DNA of 50,348 nt, taken from the NCBI GenBank assembly GCA_964441505.1, contig CAYTUV010000024.1, positions 1 through 50,348 of the forward strand. The letters are read 5' to 3'. The translations under genes were made by a program, and so were the position numbers. How positions within the stretch are numbered: position 1 is the stretch's first letter; the number at the start of each line of letters is the position of its first letter. The notes under the pieces were generated by a model. That model was not told where the DNA came from. It saw nothing but the letters and a program-made list of their open reading frames with translations, and made no database searches. The DNA is from Fen-1258 sp964441505. GTDB taxonomy: Bacteria; Bacteroidota; Ignavibacteria; Ignavibacteriales; Melioribacteraceae. Shown here one piece after another: positions 1 to 8,881 of the stretch.

Positions 1-88
1 ACAATGAAAGCGATGAAATGATAGTGCAAAAGTTCATAGAGAATCTATACTACCAACCTGCCTGCCGTGTGTGTTGCACAAGGAAGCA

Positions 89-188
89 TGTCATTTCGAA
101 GGAGTGCCGTTTTGTGGAACGACTGAGAAATCTTACGATAATGTTACATAAAGATTTCTCACCACAAAAAACGTGGTTCGAAATGACA
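89..188. repeat. Nested inverted repeat (MITE-like interspersed element)
   Basis: The outer arms TGTCATTTCG (89-98) and CGAAATGACA (179-188) are exact reverse complements, and inner arms GAGAAATCTT (125-134) and AAGATTTCTC (151-160) are too. A related element lies at 32179-32252, and shorter pieces of the same vocabulary lie near 22991-23012. It reads like a small non-coding interspersed repeat. Short open frames over it on both strands follow the palindrome and have no family features. From here to about 448 I see no supported gene. Confidence 0.7.
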
Positions 189-448
189 GTGAAAGGAGTT
201 CTGCAACATGCTCTGCCGGTAGAGCTTGTTACACAAGTCTTATACAAAACAGAATTCCGTTTTTAGTGAAAAAGAAAAACTCTGCAAAATAAAGACCGAA
301 ACTTTTAATTCAAGTGGATTGGAAATGACGAATTGATGGTTAGGTGTACTAGATTAATTATAAAGACCGCACTGGTTTTCATTTCTATGTTTACCACAAC
401 AAGGAGAAAACCAATACGGCCTGTAAAGAAATCGTATTCTATGCTGAA

Positions 449-538
449 CTATCTGAAACTTTTAAAGATTCTAACCGCCTTCGATGCAAAAAGTATAATA
501 AATAGCAACATTGCAACTAAAAATATCAGCCCGTTCAT
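449..538 (-). CDS. Possible 29-residue membrane peptide downstream of ftsZ
   Basis: A short frame starts at ATG 538, preceded by a good Shine-Dalgarno (AAAGGGG, five bases before the start), and ends at TAG 449. The product begins MNGLIFLVAMLLFIILF, a single hydrophobic helix, and ends with a short basic tail (KAVRIFKSFR). It lies about 40 bp after the ftsZ stop on the same strand, so it could be the last gene of the division operon. I do not recognise a family. It could be a chance frame or the remnant of a longer membrane protein; the support is the ribosome site, the hydrophobic pattern and the position. Confidence 0.35.
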   Translation of the reverse strand: MNGLIFLVAMLLFIILFASKAVRIFKSFR

Positions 539-577
539 AATACCCCTTTATTTTTATGATACTATAAAGGAAAAGCT

Positions 578-1870
578 TTAGTCCATAATCTTTCGCAGGA
601 ATGAGGAACTATCATCTTCATCTCTATTTTTGTTAGTAAAATAATCGCTATCGCTGTAATCATTACGTTCTGTTTTATATCCAGCTTCTATCGATCCCTG
701 TTCGAAAAGATCTAAATTTGTTTTCTTAACACGAAGAATTGTCGGCACATTCAGATCGTCGCTGTTCTCAAGTTCCATCTGACCGCGTTTTTGAGAAAAG
801 CCTCCGTAATTCACAGCCTTCTTCTCCATTTGTTTACGTTCCGCTTTTTCGTTTTTAAGGTTGCTGATGGTATGTGAGCTTGCTTTTGCTTCAAAGCCGG
901 TTGCAATAACTGTATAAGAGACATATTCATTCATCTGATCTTTGATGACGGTTCCGAATATTACATTTGCTTCTTCACCCGCTGCTTCAAAGATTACATT
1001 ATTTCCAGCTTCCACTTCTGCCATCGTCATATTTGTAGGACCGGTGACGTTAAGAAGAATATTTTTAGCACCTTTTATTGAAACTCCTTCAAGAAGCGGT
1101 GATGAAATTGCTTTTTGAGCGGCTTCAACAGAACGGTTTTCTCCGCTTGCTATTCCGCATCCCATTAATGCCTGACCGCTATCTCTCATCACTGTCCGTA
1201 CGTCAGCAAAGTCAACATTGATGATTCCTTTTACTGTAATAATGTCTGCAATACCTCTGGTAGCTTCATACAAAATTTCATTTGGTTTATTGAAAGCAGC
1301 TTTGGCGGCCGTTGCTGTATCAATAATGCTGAGAATTCTTCCGTTCGGAATCACGATCAAGCTATCTACATACTGTCTAAGATCGGCAATACCTTCATCG
1401 GCGTTTTTCATTCTCTGCTTACCTTCCCATCCGAAAGGTTTTGTAACGATACCGATTACGAGGGCTCCCATACTCTTGGCAATAGATGCTACTATTGGTG
1501 CCGCACCGGTACCTGTTCCACCGCCCATACCGGATGTAACGAATACCATATCGGCGCCTTCAAGATGACGTGTAATTTTTTCTCTGTCTTCTTCGGCAGA
1601 TTTCCTTCCAACATTAGGATCAGCTCCCGCACCAAGACCGCGCGTTACATTTGTACCAATCTGAATTTTTTGCGTTGCCAAGCTTTCTTCCAACACTTGA
1701 GCGTCTGTGTTTACGGCGATGAATTCAACTCCCATTAATCCGCGTTCGATCATACTATCGATTGCGTTGCAACCGCCGCCGCCGACACCGACGACTTTTA
1801 ATTGAGCCGACATTGGCCTTTGAGTTTCCAAAGTAATGAAACGGGGCCGTTTTTCTGTAGTTGTTGACAT
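578..1870 (-). CDS. ftsZ: Cell division protein FtsZ
   Basis: Tubulin-like GTPase that polymerises into the cytokinetic Z ring. The product is 430 residues, a normal length. The nucleotide-binding G box GMGGGTGTGAAP is present, the N-terminus has the expected GVGGGGCNAID segment, and NVDFADVRTVM in the C-terminal half matches the synergy-loop region. A variable charged linker (about 330-415) leads to a terminal SSSFLRKIMD, which looks like the conserved C-terminal peptide that binds FtsA. The ATG follows AAGGAGGAATC, a strong ribosome site. It is the last large gene of the dcw operon, 25 bp after ftsA. Confidence 0.98.
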   Translation of the reverse strand: MSTTTEKRPRFITLETQRPMSAQLKVVGVGGGGCNAIDSMIERGLMGVEFIAVNTDAQVLEESLATQKIQIGTNVTRGLGAGADPNVGRKSAEEDREKITRHLEGADMVFVTSGMGGGTGTGAAPIVASIAKSMGALVIGIVTKPFGWEGKQRMKNADEGIADLRQYVDSLIVIPNGRILSIIDTATAAKAAFNKPNEILYEATRGIADIITVKGIINVDFADVRTVMRDSGQALMGCGIASGENRSVEAAQKAISSPLLEGVSIKGAKNILLNVTGPTNMTMAEVEAGNNVIFEAAGEEANVIFGTVIKDQMNEYVSYTVIATGFEAKASSHTISNLKNEKAERKQMEKKAVNYGGFSQKRGQMELENSDDLNVPTILRVKKTNLDLFEQGSIEAGYKTERNDYSDSDYFTNKNRDEDDSSSFLRKIMD

Positions 1871-1895
1871 GATTCCTCCTTGTTGTGGTATTTAT

Positions 1896-3137
1896 TTATA
1901 GTTTGTCAAAAAATTCTTGTATTCTTTTAAAAGTCTTGCCGAGATTTAACTTACTGCCCTTACCGCTTGTCTTTACTGTAGTGAATTGTTCAGATCGGCT
2001 TCCCGGAATTCCGCGAATTAATCCGGCTACAGTTGCAAACTCCGGACTTTCAACTTCACCGGATAATCCAGAACCGAGATCAAGCGGAACACCGATACGG
2101 GCAGGCATTCCAAAAACTTCCTCGGCTAATTCGGTACACCCTTTAAGCAAAGATCCGCCGCCGGTAAGTACAACACCTGCTTTAATTTTATTTTTAAAGC
2201 CCGAGTGGCGAAGTTCGTTATCAATGATTGAGAACAATTCTTTCATTCTCACACTGATAATTTGTGTAAGAAGCGATAATGGAATTTTTACATTTCCTCT
2301 GCCGCCGACTCCTCTAATAAAAATGTCTTCGTCTCTGATAATTGCATTTTCTGTAGCGTAGCCATGTTCTTTTTTTAAAGTTTCGGCATCGGCTGTAACA
2401 ATACCAAGTGTTTCCCGAATATCATTTGTAACCTGACTGCCTGCTACTCCGATTACTTTTGTATGCTTTATAGCTTTGCGGTGGAAAATTGCTATATCTG
2501 TTGTTCCGCCGCCGATATCAATCAACAGAACGCCTAAATCTTTTTCATTATCCTCCAGGACAGCATAGCTTGATGCGATGGGCTGGAGAACATAATCTTT
2601 TACAAAGTATCCGGCTCGTTCAACTGATTTTTTAATATTCTGAATTGCCGGAATAGACGCAAGCACAACATGATTAACCGCCTCAAGACGTGAACCGCAC
2701 ATGCCGATGGGATCGTCAATTCCTCCTTGATGATCAACTGAGTATTCTTCCGGGATGATATGAAGAATCTGGCGGTCGGAAGGAATCCGGATCGTCTGTA
2801 CATCTGCGCGAAGTCTGTCCAAATCCTGCTGGTTAATTTCCTTTTCAGGATTGCTGATTGTAACATAATTTCTATGACGCAAACTTGTAATATGTTCACC
2901 TGCAACGCCGACATTTACTTCTTTTACCTGCAGACCGGCTCTGTTAAGAGCGATGTTCATTGCTTCGGTAATAGCTTCGGCGGTTTTAGAAATGTTTGCT
3001 ACTAATCCACGGTTCAGTCCTTCCGAGGGCGCAACACCGAATCCAAGTATGTTCAAATTATTATCTACCTGCTCGGCAATTACCGCACAAACTTTTGTTG
3101 TACCGAGATCAAGTCCGGCTATAACATTTTTTTTCAT
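1896..3137 (-). CDS. ftsA: Cell division protein FtsA
   Basis: Actin-fold ATPase that tethers FtsZ to the membrane. The 413-residue product begins with the phosphate-1 motif GLDLGTTKVCAV, has the phosphate-2 segment LIDIGGGTTDIA, and the adenosine motif VVLTGGGSLLKG. A C-terminal lysine-rich amphipathic segment (LGKTFKRIQEFFDKL) is the usual membrane-targeting helix. Its start overlaps the end of ftsQ by four bases (ATGA), indicating translational coupling in the operon. All key motifs are intact. Confidence 0.97.
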   Translation of the reverse strand: MKKNVIAGLDLGTTKVCAVIAEQVDNNLNILGFGVAPSEGLNRGLVANISKTAEAITEAMNIALNRAGLQVKEVNVGVAGEHITSLRHRNYVTISNPEKEINQQDLDRLRADVQTIRIPSDRQILHIIPEEYSVDHQGGIDDPIGMCGSRLEAVNHVVLASIPAIQNIKKSVERAGYFVKDYVLQPIASSYAVLEDNEKDLGVLLIDIGGGTTDIAIFHRKAIKHTKVIGVAGSQVTNDIRETLGIVTADAETLKKEHGYATENAIIRDEDIFIRGVGGRGNVKIPLSLLTQIISVRMKELFSIIDNELRHSGFKNKIKAGVVLTGGGSLLKGCTELAEEVFGMPARIGVPLDLGSGLSGEVESPEFATVAGLIRGIPGSRSEQFTTVKTSGKGSKLNLGKTFKRIQEFFDKL

Positions 3138-3931
3138 GATTTCTTCTGCCCCTCGTCAATATTCTTAACTAACCCGTTAGTCGAGTCAATGATGCCAAGA
3201 TATACATGTCCTCCGTATCGCAAATCCACATACTCCATATAATTGTTGATTTCTTTCCCCTTTAAATAGTTCCAGAGACTATTAAAGTAGATTACTTTTT
3301 TAATTTCATTTCCACGGCCAATTTTTACCGGATAATCTGAAGATGAGAGATACAATAGAATTTCTCCGCCGTTCTGCAAATCAATTGATGAAAAATCTTT
3401 TTCAAGTTCCGGATTGAGCAGACGAACAGCTGTAATAATTTTTGAGGCTGTTACTACATCCAGATTCTTTTTCATTGATGATAAAACTTTTATACTGTTT
3501 CCAAAGAAAGCATTTGATATAACCGGGTAATCTATTTTTACAGTTTCCGGAAGCATAGGCAGCAGTTGCAAATTATCGGTAATGATATACTGGTTAGTGC
3601 TATCGACAAGTATAGAGTCGAAAACTTTTTCTGTTATTCTTATAGCTGCTTTACCGCTTCCCTCATACCTGACATCGGCTTGCTTCACGTATGGATGCTT
3701 TTCAATCCTGTCTTTTATTATTTGCAATGATAAATTTCCATAGGTCGCTTTATCAGCTAAATTAGCAAAATTCAAATACTGTTCTTTTGAAAGATGAATG
3801 TTTCCCTTTAAGGAAATAAACTTGATTTTGTTTTCGCTTCCCGGTTTTAATCCGATAGAGAGATAGATCATCAATCCGATAACCAGTAGCATGAAGGCAA
3901 CACTTAATATTTTTGCTGTTTTAGACATCAA
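3134..3931 (-). CDS. ftsQ: Cell division protein FtsQ/DivIB
   Basis: Bitopic divisome protein, 265 residues. An N-terminal transmembrane helix (about residues 8-27) is followed by a POTRA-like domain beginning KIKFISLKGNIHLSKEQYL and running through HPYVKQADVRYEG. A beta-rich domain containing DLQNGGEILLYL follows. The sequence itself is poorly conserved, as is usual for FtsQ; the call rests on topology, the POTRA-like segment and the position between murC and ftsA. Four-base overlap with ftsA; it starts immediately after murC. Confidence 0.9.
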   Translation of the reverse strand: MMSKTAKILSVAFMLLVIGLMIYLSIGLKPGSENKIKFISLKGNIHLSKEQYLNFANLADKATYGNLSLQIIKDRIEKHPYVKQADVRYEGSGKAAIRITEKVFDSILVDSTNQYIITDNLQLLPMLPETVKIDYPVISNAFFGNSIKVLSSMKKNLDVVTASKIITAVRLLNPELEKDFSSIDLQNGGEILLYLSSSDYPVKIGRGNEIKKVIYFNSLWNYLKGKEINNYMEYVDLRYGGHVYLGIIDSTNGLVKNIDEGQKKS

Positions 3932-5326
3932 TTATTTTTTTGCCTTTAAGAATTCAACAAATTTTTCGCCAAATTTCCAGATATCTCCCGCACCCAATGT
4001 GATTATGATATCATCCTTCTTATAAATCTTCTGCAACAGTTCCGGTATTTTTGTTTTGTCCGGTTCGTAATAAACATTTTTGTGGCCAAACTGTTTTGCA
4101 GTGTCTGCAATCAATTCTCCTGTAATTCCTTCAATCGGTTTTTCTCTTGCGGGATAAACGTCGGTACAGATGAAAACATCTGAGTTAAGGAAAGATCTTC
4201 CGAACTCAGCCTGAAAATCTTTTGTGCGCGAGAAAAGGTGTGGTTGAAATACAGCTACCAATCTTCTATCCCATCCGCGCCGTATTCCATCTAGTGTTAC
4301 GTTTATTTCGGTCGGATGATGGCCGTAATCATCAATCACCATAACTTCTTTGTTGTACTTTGTTTCGAAGCGGCGGTAAACTCCGCTGAACGATTCAAGA
4401 GATTTTTTTATTACACTGAATTCAACTCCCATCTCTTTCGCAATTGTAACCGCAACGAGAGAGTTTTTTATGTTGTGCAATCCGGGAATATTAATGCGGA
4501 TTCTCCCGAGATCTTTACCTAAATACATAACGGTGAACTCAGAGTGATTCTCGAAATGTGTGATATTTGCCGCACGAATATCTGCCTGAGGTGATATTCC
4601 GTAAGTTAAAATTTTCTTATTGATCTGCGGAATCACATCCTGAAGCGCCGGTTCATCTAAACATAAAACAACAAAGCCGAAGAATGGCACTTTGTTCGCG
4701 AATTCGACAAATGCAGATTTAATATCATCCAGATCCTTATATGTGTCTAAGTGTTCTCTTTCTAATGTTGTGATAGCCGCTATTGTAGGCGTCAATTTCA
4801 AAAATGTTCTATCGAATTCATCTGCTTCTACGACGATATAATCTCCGCCTCCAAGACGTGCGTTTGTTCCACCGAGTGAACTTAATTTTCCGCCGACAAT
4901 GATTGTTGGATCAATCCCTGCTTCTGTTAAAACCAATCCAACCATAGAGGTTGTTGTTGTTTTTCCGTGTGTACCTGCAATTCCGATTCCGTATTTCATT
5001 CTCATGCATTCGGCAAGCATCTCAGATCGTTTAATGACTGGAATCTTTCTGGATATCGCTTCTTTCACTTCCGGATTTTCTAAAACTACTGCTGACGAAT
5101 AAACAACAACATCCGCCTCTTTCAAATTCTCTTTTGAGTGCCCTTCATAAATTTTTATACCAATACTTTCAAGACGGTCAGTCACTTCTGTCTTCGCAAG
5201 ATCAGAACCTGATATTTTGAATCCCTGGCTTAACAATATTTCTGCAATGCCGCTCATTCCTATTCCGCCGATACCGACAAAGTGAATATTTTTTATTGTC
5301 TCCATCATCATAGCCGTATTCCTCAC
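3932..5326 (-). CDS. murC: UDP-N-acetylmuramate--L-alanine ligase MurC
   Basis: Cytoplasmic ATP-dependent ligase that adds L-Ala to UDP-MurNAc, the first step of stem-peptide synthesis. The 464-residue protein has the N-terminal Rossmann motif FVGIGGIGMSGIAE, the ATP loop GIAGTHGKTTTTSM, and the Mur-ligase segments VEADEFDRTFL and DDYGHHPTEI. The upstream start is GTG at 5326, with GGAG five bases before it; an ATG at 5311 (after GAGGA) is an equally reasonable start. It overlaps murG by four bases. Confidence 0.97.
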   Translation of the reverse strand: MRNTAMMMETIKNIHFVGIGGIGMSGIAEILLSQGFKISGSDLAKTEVTDRLESIGIKIYEGHSKENLKEADVVVYSSAVVLENPEVKEAISRKIPVIKRSEMLAECMRMKYGIGIAGTHGKTTTTSMVGLVLTEAGIDPTIIVGGKLSSLGGTNARLGGGDYIVVEADEFDRTFLKLTPTIAAITTLEREHLDTYKDLDDIKSAFVEFANKVPFFGFVVLCLDEPALQDVIPQINKKILTYGISPQADIRAANITHFENHSEFTVMYLGKDLGRIRINIPGLHNIKNSLVAVTIAKEMGVEFSVIKKSLESFSGVYRRFETKYNKEVMVIDDYGHHPTEINVTLDGIRRGWDRRLVAVFQPHLFSRTKDFQAEFGRSFLNSDVFICTDVYPAREKPIEGITGELIADTAKQFGHKNVYYEPDKTKIPELLQKIYKKDDIIITLGAGDIWKFGEKFVEFLKAKK

Positions 5327-6423
5327 ATTATCTCCGCTAACCGGATTGCGCTTTCAGCAATAATTTTTGCCGCCAGCGGTCTTGCAAACGCTGAAATATT
5401 TTTCTTCATGATTTCCTGCCTTGCTATATTCGTCATCATTTCATTTATTACCGGCAGGAACTCATCACGTAAATTTTTATCCTCTATTAATTCAGCGGCA
5501 TTAGCAACTTTCAACGCCTTGGCGTTCATGTACTGATGATTAGCCGCAACATTTTCAGATGGGACGAAGACAACCGGCAATCCCAGGTAAGCAATTTCTG
5601 CTATTGTAGTAGCACCTGACCGCGCCAAAACAACATCACACGCTGAATATGCAGCCGACATATCGCTTATAAACGGAAATATTTTTACCGAATTATTTTC
5701 AAGTCTCCTGTATTTCTCAAAGTAGAACTGACCCGTCTGCCAGATAATCTGAATTCCGTTTTCGGTAAGGCGATTCATGTTTGCTGCAACTGCCTCATTA
5801 ATTGACCGGGCGCCGCCGCTTCCTCCAATTACCAATAAAACTTTTTTTGCAGGGTCTAAACCGAAATTTTTTATTGCTTCTGCCTTATCGCTGAGCTGTA
5901 AATTGATTCTTATCGGATTACCACTCAATTTTAATTTCGATTCGTCTCTGAAATATTTTTTTGATTCTTCGAATGTGATATGAATTTCGTGCGCTTTCTT
6001 TTCGAGAATTCTATTTGTAACGCCCGGATAACTATTTTGTTCGAGCAGCATAACCTTAACACCAAGTACCGAGGCCGACCAGACAACCGGACCGGACACA
6101 TACGCGCCGCATCCGACTGCAACACGCGGTTTAAAACCGTAATTAATTACAAACGACTGGATTGCTGAGACAAATAATTTAATCGGGAAGAGTAGATTGC
6201 TCATGTTTAACTTTCTTGAAAAACCGCTTACCCAAATTGCCTTAAACGGAAAGCCATACTCTGGCACAATGCGTTCTTCAATTTTATTTTTCGCGCCGAC
6301 AAACAAAATTTCAGATTCCGGTTTCATTAATCGTATCTGCTGAGCAACAGCCAGAGCCGGATATAAATGACCGCCGGTTCCGCCGCCAACAAACACAAAA
6401 CGATATGGAGTTTTTATCTTCAT
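5323..6423 (-). CDS. murG: Lipid II synthase MurG (UDP-GlcNAc transferase)
   Basis: GT28 glycosyltransferase that adds GlcNAc to lipid I on the inner membrane face. At 366 residues it has the usual length. The N-terminal glycine loop FVGGGTGGHLYPALAVA and the second glycine loop VIGGSGGARSINEA are intact, as are the UDP-GlcNAc-binding segments ARSGATTIAE and LPVVFVPSENVAANHQ. It overlaps ftsW by four bases and murC by four bases, so it is inside the coupled part of the operon. Confidence 0.97.
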   Translation of the reverse strand: MKIKTPYRFVFVGGGTGGHLYPALAVAQQIRLMKPESEILFVGAKNKIEERIVPEYGFPFKAIWVSGFSRKLNMSNLLFPIKLFVSAIQSFVINYGFKPRVAVGCGAYVSGPVVWSASVLGVKVMLLEQNSYPGVTNRILEKKAHEIHITFEESKKYFRDESKLKLSGNPIRINLQLSDKAEAIKNFGLDPAKKVLLVIGGSGGARSINEAVAANMNRLTENGIQIIWQTGQFYFEKYRRLENNSVKIFPFISDMSAAYSACDVVLARSGATTIAEIAYLGLPVVFVPSENVAANHQYMNAKALKVANAAELIEDKNLRDEFLPVINEMMTNIARQEIMKKNISAFARPLAAKIIAESAIRLAEIM

Positions 6424-7532
6424 CCTACTTGTGCAATTTTTAATTCTGTTGTTTTAACAGTTTGTCTTGCTACATTGACAACAATTCCAATTGATACGGC
6501 AAAAAGTATAATAGACGTTCCGCCAAAACTTATGAATGGCAATGTGATTCCAGTTGTTGGTACCAATCCGGTTACAACACAGGCATTGATGAATGCACTG
6601 ACAATGATGTTGAATCCAAGACCCAGCACGAGAAGCTGACCAAATTTATCCTGAGCTTTCTTCGCAATGATCAGACAGGTAATAAACAGAACCAGAAATA
6701 AAAATAGTATTGAAACGGTTCCTACGAAACCAAGCTCTTCACCAAGAATTGAGAAGATAAAATCACCATACGATTCAGGAAGGAAGAGATCGCTCTGTCT
6801 GCTGTGTCCCAAACCGATTCCTAAAATTCCGCCGCTTCCGAGAGCAATTTTTGCCTGTTTAACCTGAAGATTAATATCGCCGCCATTTATTAAACTTTCG
6901 ATGAACGTAAATATTCTTTCTCTTGAGTGTTTAAAGATCAGGATCATAAGTGTAATCATTCCTAAAGCAGGAGCTACAATTGCAAAAATATGTTTCATTC
7001 TAGCGCCGGCTGCAAAGAGAAGAGCAAATGATGTTATTGCAATTATCAATCCTGTGCTTAAGTTCGGCTGAACTAAAACCAGTATGCTTACAATTCCAAT
7101 CCAGATTAACGGGAACATAAAACCTTTTTTGAAATCGAGAAGATCATCACCCATTTTTTCAATCATTAATGCTAAATGCATAATTAAAATTACTTTTGCT
7201 GCTTCAGATGGCTGAAACTGGAAGAAACCGAAATCGATCCAGCGCTGGGCTCCCTTTACTTTTGCACCGATTATCAGCGTTAGAATTAGGAAAGCGATGA
7301 TCAAGAACAACAGCTTTTTAGTATTAGCCCGGTATTTATCATAAGGTATGTATGCGCAAATAATCATTGCGATAATTGCCGCAACTACTTTCCATAAATG
7401 GCTTTTAAACAGAAAGTATAGACTGTTGAATTTTGACATGCTGTATGTGCCGCTGGCAGTCAAAACCATTATAGCGCCAAGTGCTATCATACCAACAGCC
7501 AGAACTATAACTATTTTTACAAGTGTATTCAT
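6420..7532 (-). CDS. ftsW: SEDS-family glycosyltransferase FtsW
   Basis: Polytopic septal peptidoglycan polymerase, 370 residues with about ten hydrophobic segments. SEDS signatures are visible: KGAQRWIDFGFFQFQPSE in the first half, GLGHSRQSDLFLPESYGDF and IFSILGEELGFVG in the middle, and TGITLPFISFGGTS near the end. It presumably partners the class B PBP encoded upstream in the same operon (12866-14887). It shares one base with murD and four with murG. Confidence 0.96.
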   Translation of the reverse strand: MNTLVKIVIVLAVGMIALGAIMVLTASGTYSMSKFNSLYFLFKSHLWKVVAAIIAMIICAYIPYDKYRANTKKLLFLIIAFLILTLIIGAKVKGAQRWIDFGFFQFQPSEAAKVILIMHLALMIEKMGDDLLDFKKGFMFPLIWIGIVSILVLVQPNLSTGLIIAITSFALLFAAGARMKHIFAIVAPALGMITLMILIFKHSRERIFTFIESLINGGDINLQVKQAKIALGSGGILGIGLGHSRQSDLFLPESYGDFIFSILGEELGFVGTVSILFLFLVLFITCLIIAKKAQDKFGQLLVLGLGFNIIVSAFINACVVTGLVPTTGITLPFISFGGTSIILFAVSIGIVVNVARQTVKTTELKIAQVG

Positions 7533-8881
7533 CAGACCAATTTATTTACTGCTTGTTTAAAAACTTTTCCTCTATGTTCATAGTTATCGAACATGTCAAA
7601 ACTTGCACATGCCGGCGAGAGTAGAACTACAGAGCCTTCGGTTGCTTCCTTTCTTCCTGCCTTTACTGCCGCTTCAAGCGATTCTTTCTTTTCTGTTTCA
7701 ACTATGCTGTTGAAGTAATCGAAAACCTTCTGCGCTGAAACACCTGTGGCGTAAATCTTCTTAACGTGCTTTATGACTAATTCACGAATGTCATCATAAT
7801 TGTTGCCTTTATCTTTACCGCCCAGAATCAGGTAGATCGGTTTCGAAAAACTCTTTAATGCAACTATCACCGAATCCACATTTGTTGCTTTAGAATCGTT
7901 GTAATATTCAACTCCATCAAGTTCACGAATAAATTCTATTCTATGCTCTACGCCTTTGAACGAAAAGAATGCTTCTCTTATTTTCTGATTAGGCAGATTT
8001 AAAAGTTTTGCAACGGCAAGAACCGCAAGAGCGTTTGCTACGTTATGCTCACCTTTCATGAAAAGATCGGATCTGGAACAAATCTCATTGACTTTGCCGA
8101 ACCAGGAGAAGAACATCCTGCCTTCTTTATAAAAAGCGCCGGCTGGTATTTCGCTTTTCAACGAGAAGGCAAGCCTTTGAACTCTTTTGTTTTTCAAATT
8201 CACTTTTATGTTGGAATCGTCTGCATTGTAAATGAAAAAATTATCTTCATCCTGGTTCATCGTAACTTTCATTTTGGAGGCTATATATTTATCAAAACTG
8301 TTGTTGTACCTGTCAAGATGATCCGGTGTAATATTCAGAATCAGCGAGAACAGCGGTTTGAATTTCTCTGTAAAATCTAATTGAAAACTGGATGTTTCGA
8401 GCGCTACATATTCGTTCTCTTGCACGGCAAGAACTACTTCGGAAAATGCTTCGCCGATATTTCCTGCCGAATAACATCTAACTCCGCACTCGTTCAATGT
8501 ATGATTCATCAAAGCGGTTGTTGTGGTTTTTCCATTCGTACCGGTAATTGAAATTATTCCGCCCTTGCAGAACCAGGAAGCGAATTCAACCTCGCTGATT
8601 GTTCTGATATTTTTTGATTGTGCTGTCCTGAGAATTTCCGAATCTGTAGGAACACCGGGACTCGTTATCATCAGATCGCAATCAAATACTTTTTCGGAAT
8701 GAGATCCGCATTCAAATGCAATCCCTTCTGAAATAAAGACGGAAATGGAATCCTGCAATTTCTCTTTCGATCCGCTATCGCTCACAAATGGAATTGCGCC
8801 GAGTTTCTTTGCTAATTTTGCCGCACCAACTCCGCTTCTAACTGCACCTATTATAGATATTTTTTTGTTGCGAATGTCCAC
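7532..8881 (-). CDS. murD: UDP-MurNAc-L-Ala--D-Glu ligase MurD
   Basis: Adds D-Glu to UDP-MurNAc-L-Ala. I place the start at GTG 8881, which overlaps the mraY stop codon (TAGTGG) and yields a 449-residue protein beginning with the family pattern (M)DIRNKKISIIGAVRSG. The open frame extends 29 codons upstream, but that part lies over mraY and is not MurD-like. The ATP loop ITGTNGKTTTTALM is intact, followed by YVALETSSFQL, NITPDHLDRY and GGKDKGNNYD. Mur-ligase C-terminal features such as LLSPACASFDMF are present. Confidence 0.95.
   Translation of the reverse strand: MDIRNKKISIIGAVRSGVGAAKLAKKLGAIPFVSDSGSKEKLQDSISVFISEGIAFECGSHSEKVFDCDLMITSPGVPTDSEILRTAQSKNIRTISEVEFASWFCKGGIISITGTNGKTTTTALMNHTLNECGVRCYSAGNIGEAFSEVVLAVQENEYVALETSSFQLDFTEKFKPLFSLILNITPDHLDRYNNSFDKYIASKMKVTMNQDEDNFFIYNADDSNIKVNLKNKRVQRLAFSLKSEIPAGAFYKEGRMFFSWFGKVNEICSRSDLFMKGEHNVANALAVLAVAKLLNLPNQKIREAFFSFKGVEHRIEFIRELDGVEYYNDSKATNVDSVIVALKSFSKPIYLILGGKDKGNNYDDIRELVIKHVKKIYATGVSAQKVFDYFNSIVETEKKESLEAAVKAGRKEATEGSVVLLSPACASFDMFDNYEHRGKVFKQAVNKLV

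Noticed and set aside
18..266. 82-residue open frame on the plus strand near the left edge
   Set aside because: It runs through a nested inverted repeat, has an equally long frame on the other strand and shows no family features.
333..581. 82-residue plus-strand frame next to ftsZ
   Set aside because: Basic, low-complexity translation, overlaps the end of ftsZ and lies opposite the better-supported small frame at 449-538.
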